Source: Siphonodentalium dalli (lineage: Eukaryota; Mollusca; Scaphopoda; Gadilida; Siphonodentaliidae). Taken from it: 64,000 nucleotides of DNA. The position numbers were made by a program, and so were the translations under genes. This document shows positions 1 through 11,901 of the stretch, in pieces. The notes below the pieces were generated by a model, which was not told the DNA's origin, did no database searches, and saw only the letters and a list, made by a program, of their open reading frames with translations. Positions within the stretch are counted from its first letter, which is position 1. Every line of letters starts with the position of its first letter. The stretch covers positions 48,617,797 to 48,681,796 of the forward strand of contig CP136061.1 of the NCBI GenBank assembly GCA_032622095.1. Reading direction: 5' to 3'.

Positions 1-1162
1 CAGGTACACGTGGGTGTAATTGAAATGTGAAACTGTGAATATGTGACCATTAGTCAGGATGGACGAACTAGCGTCTTTATATAGAATGGCCATTCATTTT
101 TTATTTTGAAGAAAATTTGAAGAAATTGAGGCATTTATGTATGAACGACCATTGGGTCTACTGGGAGCAGAACCACAGGCCTATCGTGTGTGTTTTCGCT
201 TGATGCATTATTTGCTTCTGTATTTGCTACTGTCTGTCTGTGTTCTATCGATATTCACGTGGGACCATCTAGACGATATCTAACAAAGAGGTCTAACAGG
301 GGGTAATTTTTTACGAGGAAATAATGGTGATGGTTAGAATTTTCTAAAGTGACGTGGTTCTTGTCAGGGGCAGAAAAGGGGAGGGGTAGCAAATTTCCAC
401 CAAACTTATACATAATCATGTCCATGATGTGAGGAATATATTGGTGTGTTTTAAAGATGTCTAACGTGGCGTTCCGAGTCAGGGGTGCACGGAACGGAGG
501 AGCACCAAGATTGATAAAAACATATTTTTAGCGCCGATTTCCACCAAATTGATACACATTCTTCTCCGTGATATAAGGAATCTAATCATGTGCTTTTAAG
601 AAGTCAAATTGGCGCCGTTTGTATGAGAGGGTGACACTAAATTTGATAAGTGTTTGTTTAGTCGCCGATTACACCAAACTTATACCATTCGGGGGGGGGG
701 GCACTAAATTTGAAACCAATTTGTTTAGTCGCCGATTTCCACCAATTGTATAAATTTTCATCTTCATAATGAGTCAAAGTGTGTGGTTTCAAGATGTCAA
801 AGGTGGCGCCGCTTGAATCAGGGAGGGCAGGGTCGCCAAAACTGATACAAATATGTTTAGCGCAAATTTCTGCCAAATTAATACACGCTCTTCTCCTACG
901 ATACGAGAAAATCGTGTGGGTTAAACACGTCACATTTGGTGCCTGTATTTGTAAATGTCTATCCGTCTTTCTTTCTGTGTTCAAAATAACTTCACGTGAA
1001 GGGGTCCATCTAGATGGCACCAAAGGGGTCTAACTTTTTACAAGGAAGATAATGGTGTGTGCTGGCTAATCTTTTCTGAAGTGACGCTGTTGGTGTCTTT
1101 GTATGTGCATCAAAACATTTCCGATTTCCACCAAACTTACACATAATCATATCCATGATATG
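1..1162. repeat. Degenerate dispersed/tandem repeat block
   Basis: Repeated modules with the shared phrase ccgatttccaccaaa followed by gatacaca and aatctaatcgtgtg. They recur roughly every 130 bp (near 534, 664, 731, 865, 1120) and resume at 2241. A larger unit (gaccatctagatggcacc to gataatggtgtg) recurs near 263, 1000 and 3080. No gene seen. Confidence 0.7.
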
Positions 1163-1167
1163 TGGAC

Positions 1168-2235
1168 TGTTACGCCGAGTTATGTAGTAACTGACGAGTT
1201 TTGTGGTAGCTCACGAGTTATGTAGTAACAATCGACGAGTTTTGTGGTAGCTCACGAGTTTTGTAGTAAAATCGACGAGTTATGTAGTAATTTGGGTTAC
1301 GAGTTTTGTAGTAAAATATCGACGAGTTTTGTAGTAAAAAACAAGCTAACGAGTTTTGTAGCAACAATTTTTAGTCAGTTTCAAAGGCGGGTTTGGACTT
1401 AATAAAATCGTATATAGTAAATGCAATGTGTTTTTGTGTAAGTGTTTGTGTGGTGGACGTTAATGACGTTGTAGCTCAACTTGACGTTGGTCCCTCGTCA
1501 CTGCTGCGTCGTTTCTCATCAGATCTGAGCCAAACTTCGTACCTAGAAGTACTATGGCCATGTTATTAACTTGAACCTGGCCCCCATTACGTCAGACGCC
1601 GCGTCCTATTTCTTAATCCCATGTTGTATTGGTGAAATAGAATAAACTATCTATCTTGGTGGAAAACCAAATGTGGTTCGTCATTGTTCGTCATTTTTCT
1701 TCAACCACATAAATAACATGGCCACAACACGTCTATGTACCAAGTTTCGAACTGATCTGCCGATAAACTGCGGAGGAGTGACCATCATCGAGTTGAGCTA
1801 CAGCGTCATTAACGTCAGAACGCGACGTCTGATGTAATGGGGACCAGGTCCAAGTTAATAACATGGCCATAGTACTTCTAGGTACGAAGTTTGGCGCAGA
1901 TCTGCTGCGAAACGGCGCAGCAGTGACGAGGGACCAACATCAAGTTGAGCTACAGTGTCATCAACGTCCACCACACAAACAATTACACAAAAAACATTGC
2001 ATTTACTATATAAGATTTTATTAAACGCGCCTTTGAAACTGACTGAAAATTGTTGCTTGTTTTTTTACTACAAAACTCGTCGATATTTTACTACAAAACT
2101 CGTAACCTGAAATTACTACATAACTCGTCGATTTTACTACAAAACTCGTGAGCTACCACAAAACTCGTCGATTGTTACTACATAACTCGTGAGCTACCAC
2201 AAAACTCGTCAGTTACTACATAACTCGGCGTAACA
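1168..2235. mobile_element. Fold-back (long-TIR) transposon, 1068 bp, TSD TGGAC
   Basis: The ends are TGTTACGCCGAG and its exact reverse complement. The outer arms contain several ACGAGTTTTGTAGTAA-type subrepeats in opposite orientation at the two ends, and complementarity continues for over 400 bp per side. The element is flanked by TGGAC at 1163-1167 and 2236-2240, a 5-bp target-site duplication. No transposase is encoded, so it is non-autonomous. It interrupts the degenerate repeat block. Confidence 0.85.
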
Positions 2236-2240
2236 TGGAC

Positions 2241-3195
2241 TCTATTGGTGTGGTTTAAATATATCAAAAGTCAGTAGTGCACGGAAGGGGAGAGGGACGC
2301 CAAAATTGATAAACACATTTTTTAGCGCCGATTACCACCAAATTGATACACATTCTTCTCCCTGATACAATGAATCTAATCGTGTGATTTAAAGACGCCA
2401 AACTCGGCCGTTTGTGTGAGAAATTTGATAAGTTTGATAATAATTTGTTCAGTCGCCGATTACCATCAAACTTATGAATAATCATCTGCATGACATCAGG
2501 AGTCTAATGGTGTGGTTTGAAGATGTCAAAAGTGGCACCGATTTCCACCAAACGTATACATACTCATCTGCATGATATGCCGAATCTATGTGTGGTTTAA
2601 CGATGTCAAAAGTGGCGCTGTTCGAGTCAGTGGTTCACGGAAAGGGAGAGGGGCACCGAAATTGATAAAAACATTTTAGCGGCGATTTCCACCAAATTGT
2701 GACATATTATTCTCTATGATATAGGAATCTAATCGTGTGATTTAAAACGCCAAATTGGTTCCGTTTGGATTAGAGATGGGGGGGGGGGGGGGCTACATTT
2801 GATAACAATTTGTTTAGTCGCCGATTGCCACCAAACGTGTACATAATCATCTCCATGATATCAGGAATCTAATCGTGTAGTTTAAAGATGTCAAAAGTGG
2901 TGGCGCTTGAGTCAGGGTCACCAAAACTGTTACAAATATCTTTAGCGCCAATTTCCCCAAATTAATACATGCTCTTCTCCAATGATACGAGGAATCAAAT
3001 TGTGTGGGTTAAAAGACGACACATTTGGTTACTCTATTTGCAACTGTCTATATGTTCTGTATATCTTCACACGACAGAGGACCATCTAGATGGCACCAAA
3101 GGGGTCTAACAGGGGTAACTTTTTACGAGGAAGATAATGGTGTGGGCTAATATTTTCGAAAGTGACAATGTTGGTGTCAAGGGCAGCAAAAATGA
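2241..3195. repeat. Continuation of the degenerate repeat block
   Basis: Same modules as 1-1162; the ccgatt..caccaaa phrase occurs near 2326, 2455, 2539, 2673, 2820 and 2951. A G homopolymer of about 14 lies near 2780. No coding signal. Confidence 0.7.
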
Positions 3196-3230
3196 TGATA
3201 TATTTATAAGGTAATGTATAATATTGTATG

Positions 3231-3418
3231 TACAGTAATGCTCTAAATAATCGACTCCACAGCAGAATTATGGGTAACTTTTCAGGATTTAGTCGAAAAT
3301 ATGACTTGTTGCCATTCATTGGAAAGCTCTCGGTTAGAGCTTTCCGATGAATGGCAACAAGCCATATTTCCGACTAAATCTAATAAAGGAGTCCATTATT
3401 TAGAGCATTATTGTATAC
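3231..3418. mobile_element. Hairpin MITE (AGTAATGCTCTAA family), copy 1
   Basis: A palindromic element with TIRs AATGCTCTAAATAAT. It has a second inner palindrome around the centre (cttgttgccattcat and its complement). It shares interior sequence with 8521-8681. Confidence 0.75.
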
Positions 3419-3489
3419 TGCATACAGTCTGTGGTCATAGCACCTTTATTCCCTGCACATCAGTCATCCAGAAATGCTTTCTGTGATAC

Positions 3490-4060
3490 TTTTTTTATAT
3501 AATTTGATAAGAGAGATAGGACTCCACGGACATCACTTGAAAGTTCCCAAAAGTTAACAGAATTTACTCAACACAACAAATGTTTAAAATATTAAGGTAT
3601 GACAGTGTTTGACTGTTTATATTGACGCTACTACCTGTGTTTAGGAATCGCATCTCTCGGTCATGGACAAATCCGTCCACAACCAGCCATACATGGTGAC
3701 AGTGTGCATGTGTGAATGGCCAAGTGCTGAAATAATACATTACTCCCATAGACATATATTATATATATAGTGTCCTTTTTCTCTCCAGGTAAATCTTGTT
3801 CTTTTTATCTAATAGATCATATAATTGATTTATTCCCATATATATCATTTTCCCTTCTCGTTTCCCTTTAACTTATCATAATCTAGCCAATGATGGGAGG
3901 GAACTTTCATTTGGTGTTGATGGATTCTTTGTGTTTATTTTATAGAGTGACATATTGCAGCAGGTATCCAAATGTGAGAAGGTCACTCGTACTGTGATAG
4001 CTTCATCGTACCTAGACAAGAAATAGGTACCTAACATGTTGGGCAAGCGTCAGTTGATGT
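3490..4060. other. Unassigned AT-rich intergenic sequence
   Basis: No gene, RNA or clear repeat recognised. Confidence 0.5.
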
Positions 4061-4064
4061 GTGC

Positions 4065-4415
4065 TAGATCATGCCATGAATCTCTACTCTGGCTAACGTT
4101 AATTACCCTGGAGTAACTCCATGATTGTAAGTGGCGCAAAGCAAAATCGCCCACAAAGTCCCTAAATAATTGAATCTCGAGCTGGGACCTTCGCCTACTG
4201 ATGAATAAACTATTAAGCAACAGGTATTAATACAGAAATATATTCCCAGCATTATTTATTGGACTGTATAAGGTTTCCTGTCAAAACTTCAAAAAGTTCA
4301 AACATTTTGTACTTGTGGAATATCATCTCTACGGCATGATCTAGATGTGTGCATGTCTCACCACCATTACTCTAGATGTGTGCATGTCTCACCACCATTA
4401 CTCTAGATCCTAGTG
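4065..4415. repeat. Dispersed repeat (gatcatgccatgaatctct family) with 31-bp tandem
   Basis: Related to 14010-14530 (shared gatcatgccatgaatctct, the ttgtgagcgattttgcttt region and the acagaaatatattccc segment). A 31-bp unit ctctagatgtgtgcatg.. is duplicated at about 4340-4402. Confidence 0.6.
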
Positions 4416-4910
4416 AAGCACCTGTAAAATGGCAGCAACTGGAGTAATAATGTAACTGTTCAAGGGCTTAGGGTCTACATAAAAACTGTCCATTATTAGG
4501 TTTCAATGGTGTGATCATAGGATAGCGATTGAATTGCCAACAAGAACTTATATATGGAATGTTTACTTTCATTATGAAAGATAAGTTACAAATAGTACGA
4601 ATGCATGGTATAAATTATGAAAATGTACAAATTTGCAAGTAACATGATCACAGTGTAAGAGAGACACTGATGCACTGACCCAGAAATCACAAAAAAATCA
4701 CAGCATGGACGGGGAGGCTACATGTAAGGATATAACCAATCACAGTAATGAAGTGAAGGGAGGGTCGTGATTGGATGCCGAATGAGCCACAAATGTAAAA
4801 GAGCAGGCCTGCAATAAATATTTAAATGTGGAAAAAATAGTTCTGTGAGTATGAAAGCTTATACGGCCAAATCCTCATGTCATCAGGCAATCACTTGTAT
4901 GGGATGACAC
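4416..4910. other. Unassigned intergenic sequence
   Basis: No recognisable feature. Confidence 0.5.
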
Positions 4911-5332
4911 AATGATGGGAGTTGCACTGACGCAACATTAAAGACCCTGTGCCAATGCATTCTCGTATATATGCGCCATCGGTCGCCTCGCATATATAAG
5001 AGAATGCATTGGGCTAATAATTTGTTATCATTTTTGATAAATTTTTCTTACATTCTATTATAATTTTTTCTCATATTCTTTAACAATTTTTTCATAATAT
5101 ATCATTTTTCTTACATTATTTAATAATTTTTGATAAATTTTTGATAAATTTTTTTCTTGATTCTTTATCAATTTTTATCATTTTTTCTTACATTCTTTAA
5201 AATTATAAAAAATAAATAAAAATTTGTTGGGCCAATGCATTCTCTTCTATGGTCGACTCGCATATATAAGAGAATGCATTGTCACAGGGTTTTTGCAAAA
5301 TTTAACGAAGCTCCAGTCATGAAAGGGTTAAA
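4911..5332. mobile_element. TTAA-type MITE with gcattctcttatatatgcg hairpin core
   Basis: The right end is agctccagtcatgaaagggttaa; the left end is degraded. The core contains caatgcattctcttatatat hairpins around an AT-rich centre. It belongs to the family also at 20902, 31930, 41631 and 49469. Confidence 0.75.
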
Positions 5333-6145
5333 CAAACATAGTTCATTCGAACTGCATTGGTAAGAGGCATCTCAAAACATATTTACGCGGAAGATTTCCA
5401 AACAAATTCATCGATATATCGCTGAAAATATGTGTTTGTTTCTTATATTTTTCAATAAATTTTAAATCGTTTCGTTAGTGCAGGTACAATTTATTTAGTC
5501 AGCAGCCGTTTAAAAATTGCAGTTGTAAACCATGGGAAGAAAACCTAGAGCTGTCGTCGCTCTGAAACATTTATGGTTCTACAGAATTGTTTGATAATAA
5601 AAATGAAGAGAAAGCAGTGCGTGAAGTTTTCTAATAGTTTCATGTTAAGATGAAGCAATACCTTTCTCGAACATTCCATTTCTGATTCCAGAATTCCGAT
5701 GAATACAAATGGCACCATTTTTGTACAGAGCCTGTACAATGTGTTTGAAGTTGTATTTTTTACGACTTCATCTTTCTGGGACTTTTAAGATTCGTAGAAA
5801 TGTAATTCAGGTATTTATCAATCTATTTCGAAAATTCAAAGCAATTATTATTAGGTGTATTTAAATATATATAACTGTTCCTCTATAATTGTACTACACC
5901 TTTGAAAGCAATTGAGGAAACTTTTAATTTCCAAATATCTTTTTGGTGCCCGACTGGAAAAATATCAAAAAAGTATACAAATTGCATGTCAATTTATCAA
6001 AACATTGATGTGAAACAATGTTCCTCTCATCCCAACTGCCTTCTAACTTGTGGAAATGTTTTCGTATTAGCTTTCAAATGACATACTTTTCGTAATGTTA
6101 AAAAAAAATTTATATTCCAACAAGGCCTACCCCTTTAATGACAGT
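5333..6145. other. Unassigned AT-rich intergenic sequence
   Basis: No coding or repeat structure recognised. Confidence 0.5.
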
Positions 6146-6489
6146 GAATTGGTCGCTCTCAAAGTTTATTTTACATAAAGTTAACCAGGTTTGGGAGAAT
6201 TGTGATAAAGTTACCCAGGTTGGTAAAATTTCATGTTCAGCAACAAAGTATTCATATTTTACGATCAAAATGACCACCTCCAGTACTAAAATTTCTTAAT
6301 TTTTATGCTTAATGATGGCTATTACTTGCCAAAATTGAACAGTATTTCCCTCAGTAACTTTTGCATTCATATTGCGAGATTTTCTTAACCTGGGTAAATT
6401 TTTTACAATTCTCTCCAACCTGGGTAACTTTTCACAATTTCGGGAACGTGCATAACTTCATCACAAAAATCGATGAGAGTGACCAATTC
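6146..6489. mobile_element. MITE with gaattggtcgctctca TIRs
   Basis: Sixteen-bp terminal inverted repeats with one mismatch, and inner inverted copies of acctgggtaa with gggagaattgtgat-type arms. Non-coding. Confidence 0.65.
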
Positions 6490-8520
6490 AGCTTTAATAA
6501 GCATACAACAATCACTGATCAAGCTTCCTCTATCTCCTGTCAATCTGACATACATGATCGTTATTAATCATTACTCAAAGACAAGGAGGTGCTACAACAA
6601 ATACAGGTAGATGGCCTAGAGAAGGTAGCAAGACTTGAATAGCAATCTCGGGAACCTACAGGGTGGTGATAACCAATTTATTTTACAATTCATTCAATAG
6701 AATATTGAATATAAGATACTTTGGCAGAAGGATGAAATAGCAGACAGCAGTTGACATTGTTGTTCATCACTGTGAAGTATTACGTCATCAACAATTCACG
6801 ATGTCAAAATAGGTCCACTTGTTCATATGAGTTGAATCAAAACATTGCTGTTTTAGAAGAATGCAATTATCACATGTCATAAGTCCCGGAAAAAGAGGAA
6901 GCTAGGTCAAATAACACTAACTATAATCTAATAATGCCCTGGATGTAGATAATGAGAAAGCATGACAGGAGTACACCTCCTTGTATCTTTTGATAAAGCA
7001 ATTTTGAAGACACACATAGTATTTGAAAAAAAATTAAACATTATGAAAAATTTATAAGATTATTAAGATCATCACTCATATGATCAGTGTAAATTGAGTA
7101 AAGCCCCATGATAGATGAGTTAGACACATACATGTTTTATGTGTCTGGGCAGTTACTTACTAACTCAATTGTAATACAATTGACTCAGATATTATTGTAA
7201 AGCATGAGGAAAGAAGGGTCCTCCTTTAGTAAAATGAATATCACTTCATGATTTTATCCAAGAAAGAGAAAGTTCAATGACTTCTCACTAACCTGAAGTT
7301 AGTAATCAGGTCAGGTACATCATGCATTCAACTATTATAGCTATATTTAATTATTATAGTTAGTTGAATTTGACAGTGCCATCGACACTATTTTTCCATT
7401 TTGTTTTGGTGAAAACTGTGTGGTTGCCAATGACAGTGCACAGCTATCATTGTTGCAAATGAACAATTTCCAGATAATATTTTTTTTGCAATGTTTTGCA
7501 CCAGGTTTTTTTTATAAATAATGCCGCATGTATTCTTTTCTAAATAACATTTACATGAGGACTCAATCGCTCCTTCATTACAATATTTAGACTTATTGAA
7601 TGTTGATTGAGTTGCTCAGTTCCTTATCATGTGCCGTCACGATTAATTATTTGTGTGAATCGTGACTGTTATTTCACCAGAAAAACAGATATATCATACA
7701 GAATTAGTGCGATACTGATTTTGAATAAATTTTGTGAACTAATTTTTTGGGTTATCCCTCTTTTATCAAATTCACAAAACAGTAATATCCGTATCCAACT
7801 ATTATAGCTAACTATAACAAATTAGTTTGAAATCAGGATGTGTCTGACCTGGTAATTGCACAAGATTCCTGAATTATAATTAATGCTACAAATAATGGTG
7901 ACTAAATATAGAAATTCGGTCAATAACAAATTACCCTTTACTACAAATTCAGACATAATTTCATGGACTTCATTTTGGTGACTTACTTTGAATGCACCTT
8001 CCAATACTAATATCTTCATTTGATACTGCAAACACTATATGTGGCATTAATGAAATATAGTACGTATAAAAATAACACAAAACCCAAAACCAGACCCCTT
8101 TAAGATTATGTTGGGTCAAATGTGGTCGCCCCTAGAACTAAAAGGGTGTATTCGAACCGCAATCGTAGGTATTCTCAAATGGTACACTGCACTGCCAAGA
8201 CGTGATCTCCACTCAAAAATTCAAACACCAGGAACAGGCCAAGAATCGCAATGAGTCTTCTCTTGGCATCTACTCTTGGTGTCTGCTCTTGGTATTCCAC
8301 CAATCGCTAACACCCAAGAATGAGGATTTGAATTCACCCATTGAGTTACCATTGACTCAGGCACTATTTTATTTTTATTACTTAGTTTTCAGACTTCTGT
8401 TTTTTTGTTTGTCAAAACAAATAAAATTATATTTTTTGTGTCTTCATTTTTGAAATATAAAAAACTATTAATAAAAAAAAACATACAGCCTCCAAGCAAT
8501 GATGTTTATGGTACACTGCA
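6490..8520. other. AT-rich intergenic sequence
   Basis: Only short spurious ORFs. The phrase caactattatagct occurs near 7330 and again near 7795, suggesting a weak repeat. Nothing else is supportable. Confidence 0.45.
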
Positions 8521-8681
8521 TACAGTAATGCTCTAATTAATCGACTTCTTAACCACAGCAGAATTATGGGTAACTTTTCAGGATTTAGTCGGAAATATAG
8601 CTTGTTGCCATTCATCGGAAAGATCTCGCCGATTATAATTCTGCTGTGGTTAAGAAGTCGATTAATTAGAGCATTACTGTA
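8521..8681. mobile_element. Hairpin MITE, copy 2 (47-bp perfect arms)
   Basis: The arms at 8521-8567 and 8635-8681 are essentially exact complements, starting TACAGTAATGCTCTAA. It has the same interior as the element at 3231. Confidence 0.85.
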
Positions 8682-8916
8682 CCTGGTATGTAAATTATTT
8701 ACACAAGGAAGATAACTACTGGATTTTACTATGGATAAGTTGAAGGCCATTAACAACATGGCAGATGCAGTTCTCGGCAATATATTTTTTTCATCTATCC
8801 GTCTCTTGCTTTAAAAGAGACTTCCAACTCAAAAAAATATATTTGCCCGTGCAAGTGGTCATCTCCCCATAAAAAAAATCTGTAAACCAAGTAATAACAA
8901 ATAAAATGCCTTAGAG

Positions 8917-9138
8917 TTAAAGGGGGACTACTCTATATCCGGCAATTTATGGGACCATCTTCTTTTATACTTAACAGAAAATATGCAACAAATGAATGAA
9001 TTTGAGCCATGGATGAGTGCAAAATACACTCATGTGCTCTGTAAACAATGCAAACAACATGGTAATTATAATGAAAATGAATTTATTAAAGGAGATTGTC
9101 CCATAAATGGCCGAAATTAGTGAACAGTACCCCTTTAA
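8917..9138. mobile_element. TTAA-flanked MITE in the NISCH 3' region
   Basis: The ends are TTAAAGGGGGACTACT and AGTACCCCTTTAA. The arms contain tgagtgcaaaatacactcat and aacaacatggtaattataat. It begins about 48 bp after the NISCH stop and supplies the candidate AATAAA. A longer palindromic relative is at 22243-22590. Confidence 0.7.
9082..9087 (-). terminator. NISCH: Candidate NISCH polyadenylation hexamer AATAAA
   Basis: The first AATAAA on the gene strand, about 100 nt past the TAG. It lies inside a TTAA-flanked MITE (8917-9138), so the poly(A) signal would be supplied by a transposable element. Confidence 0.5.
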
Positions 9139-9185
9139 TCCATGGTTTACAATTGGCGACAAAGGAAATCAATCCTGTGTAAGAC

Positions 9186-11901
9186 CTAAGAAGATTCTTG
9201 AAGAGGGAAATCCATCTTAGGAAATGATTCCCTCCACAATTTCTCTAACATCTGGAGCAATTTATCTTTTTCTTTCTTGCTTTGGATCCAGAAGGAAACA
9301 GATAAGTCGGGTAAGTTCTCCCGTCCCGATACACCACCATCCTTGCTGAAGTATTCCAATGATGTATCCACGTCGATTTCTTCAGCCTCCTCGATTACCA
9401 CCACTGTTAGAACATTCGGGTTTGATAAATACACAATGACCCTTTTTATATTTTCAACTTTCATAACTTGCTGCATTAGTATTCTTGGTGCTTCTGGAAG
9501 TCCTCGCGCGAAATCAGGGAGCGGATAACTCACGGTGTCCTCCATAGTAATGCATAAATACTTAGTCGTGAGTATGAGTGTTCGCGGACTGCATTTGATT
9601 TTGCTGAATGGACTGGTTTGTGAAGCATAACAGAGAATCACCATCCAGATATGGTTAACACGTACAGACTGGGTTTGATTTATCACAAATAACGTGTCCT
9701 CAATGACTTCTTCACCGGGATAACAGAATTTTATATGACTGGGGTGTATATATTCAAGTTCCTCCGTAGTTGACTTCGCCCTCTGCATGAACATTCTATA
9801 GAAGTCCTGCTCCAAATCGCCCATGCTCCTCTCCAAAATTGGAGTAGAAGAATAAAGCGAAAGCATGTTGGTGAGTTCGCTGAGTACAGTTGCCGTGACA
9901 ACGCTATCTCGGATTAACAAAGTAAATGCTGAGTCGGCTTTTGCTCCTGTTAGTCTGAAGTACTGATCAAACAAGCTGACGTTAACCTGCTGTAGTCCAG
10001 CGTATTGTATAACACCGAATGGTTTGATGCAGCTCATGAGTGAACCATCATGTATAATTCCTGATAAGTGATGTGATTGCTCTTGTCTGTTCTGCATAGC
10101 AATGACTGAATCAGATTTATGCCGTGCATGCGTCCGCCACCCAGGCTTTGGCGAACTCTTCGGTTGAACTTTGGTGTCCGATACGAAATATATCACTTTG
10201 CTACTGAATAGTACAAGGGAGATAATCTCTTGTGTAGGATTTTCATATGGAACAACGACAGTCCATGCCACGAAGTGAAGCTCCTCATTTTCAATTCCAA
10301 TCAAAGAAATGTTTTTATGGAAATAATTGACGAGTTGTCGTCCTGACATATCCATTAAAAATGACATCTTTTCCGGGATTGGTTTCAGTAAGAAATATTT
10401 ACGAACACAGGTCTCCAAATAATCAGCTAGCTCTTTTGTTACATATGACAAATCATAGGATTTCCAGTCCAAATTTGTTGACATGTTCTGTAAGATGGGT
10501 TCCGAATTAACTGTATTAAATGTAATGACAGGAATAGGTTCCTTGTTAACTGGAGTATTGTCTGCTGTCATTGAAGTATTGTCCGTCGAGAGATGTTCGT
10601 CGCATTCTATCGATACTATGTCAGAAATCGAGGACAGTGATTCATGAGTGCGATTCCGGTTGGACATATATTTTATACTAGCACTATCGCTGTCTTGAAT
10701 ATCTAATCCTTCCTTAAAGCAAAGATCAAACTCAGACGAAATCACGGATTGCGTATCGAAACCTGAGTTTTTAGATATAGAGTCTGCATGATCTGGTGCG
10801 TCAACAAAAACTGAGCTGTCAGTGTTTTCTTTGGATGCCAAATGTGAGAGATCTACAACTTTTCCGAAATCTTCATTTCCTCCGACTGGAGCCTGTCTCG
10901 GCGACGGATAAGAATACTGGTTTGCTTGTTGTGATCTTAGATTGGTGAATTTATCGAGGAATTCATCTCTGACAGCCATCGATGGGAACAACACGTCTAA
11001 CTTCTGCTGTAGCGATGTCGTCTCTGTGTGAAACAACATCAATAGTCCGTGTTCCTCGAAAATAACGTCACCGACTGATTGTTTCCTTTCATTTTGAACT
11101 GGCCGTGATGGGTACTCATACATACTTATGTCGCTTATTCTTCTCATAAGGGGATGTTCTTGTGAGAAATGGAAGGAGTCACTTGCAATATCTCCGTCAA
11201 AAGTGAGAGGAGGAAGTAATAGTGTTTGGTAGTCTGTTAGGTATAACTGATTCTCTGACAAAATCAAGAGAGAAAATCCTTTCTGACTCGGCACTCGAAC
11301 GACACAATTCAACACGACACGGCCAGCACTGAAATTCTTCTCTTCTTCTAAATTATCAATAGCGCGGTATAATTCAGACCCATGTGACAACTCAACAACC
11401 TCAAGATCAGGATTACACGAAGTTAAATTAGATTTTTTCAGCGATGATATAAATTGCTGGACCGTAGACTTATCTGGTGGGATTAATATAAATGATCCGA
11501 CTGATCCGACAAACGACTCCTCGACTCGTAAGTAGCAGTTTTCATATCCCACGATAGCTTGTTGAATATTACATGTCGGCAAAATGTAGTACGTTTCAAG
11601 ATCAGGAACCAATGGGAATTCAGATTGTGTGTTCTTGAGCCTTTCGATGAATGTACGTTTCTCAGTGAGTATAACAGCACCCGGGAATGTTATTTTCGCG
11701 TTGGAGTATTGCACGACTTGACACCACATTATGCAGAGTATGTTTTCCACGACATCTACCGATTGATTTCCAAAGAGCCTCATCTGAAGCCATTCAGTGA
11801 AGTCTTTATTATTGGATAACGGCAGCTGAGCGCTATTGACGATGTGAGGGTGATTTGACTCAGATAATGATACTTTGACATCAAGTGGTGGCCGGCCAGA
11901 C
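9186..11901 (-). CDS. NISCH: NISCH coding exon 17 (C-terminal half, stop)
   Basis: A single 2716-nt exon coding for residues 564-1468, starting (R)[15 protein letters not shown] and ending FPLQESS then TAG. The acceptor TTTCAG at 11902 gives an open frame 117 nt upstream of the first Met. The segment [21 protein letters not shown] resembles the conserved C-terminal beta/PH-like part of vertebrate NISCH (LKVLWCFLIHV..ACLVLTD). A Ser/Thr-rich disordered stretch lies at about residues 860-1040. A C-terminal acidic patch EEAEEIDVD is present. The Pro/Ala-rich repeats of mammalian NISCH are absent. Confidence 0.95.

Noticed and set aside
11559-11819. Plus-strand ORF of 86 aa
   Set aside because: Antisense shadow of NISCH exon 17.
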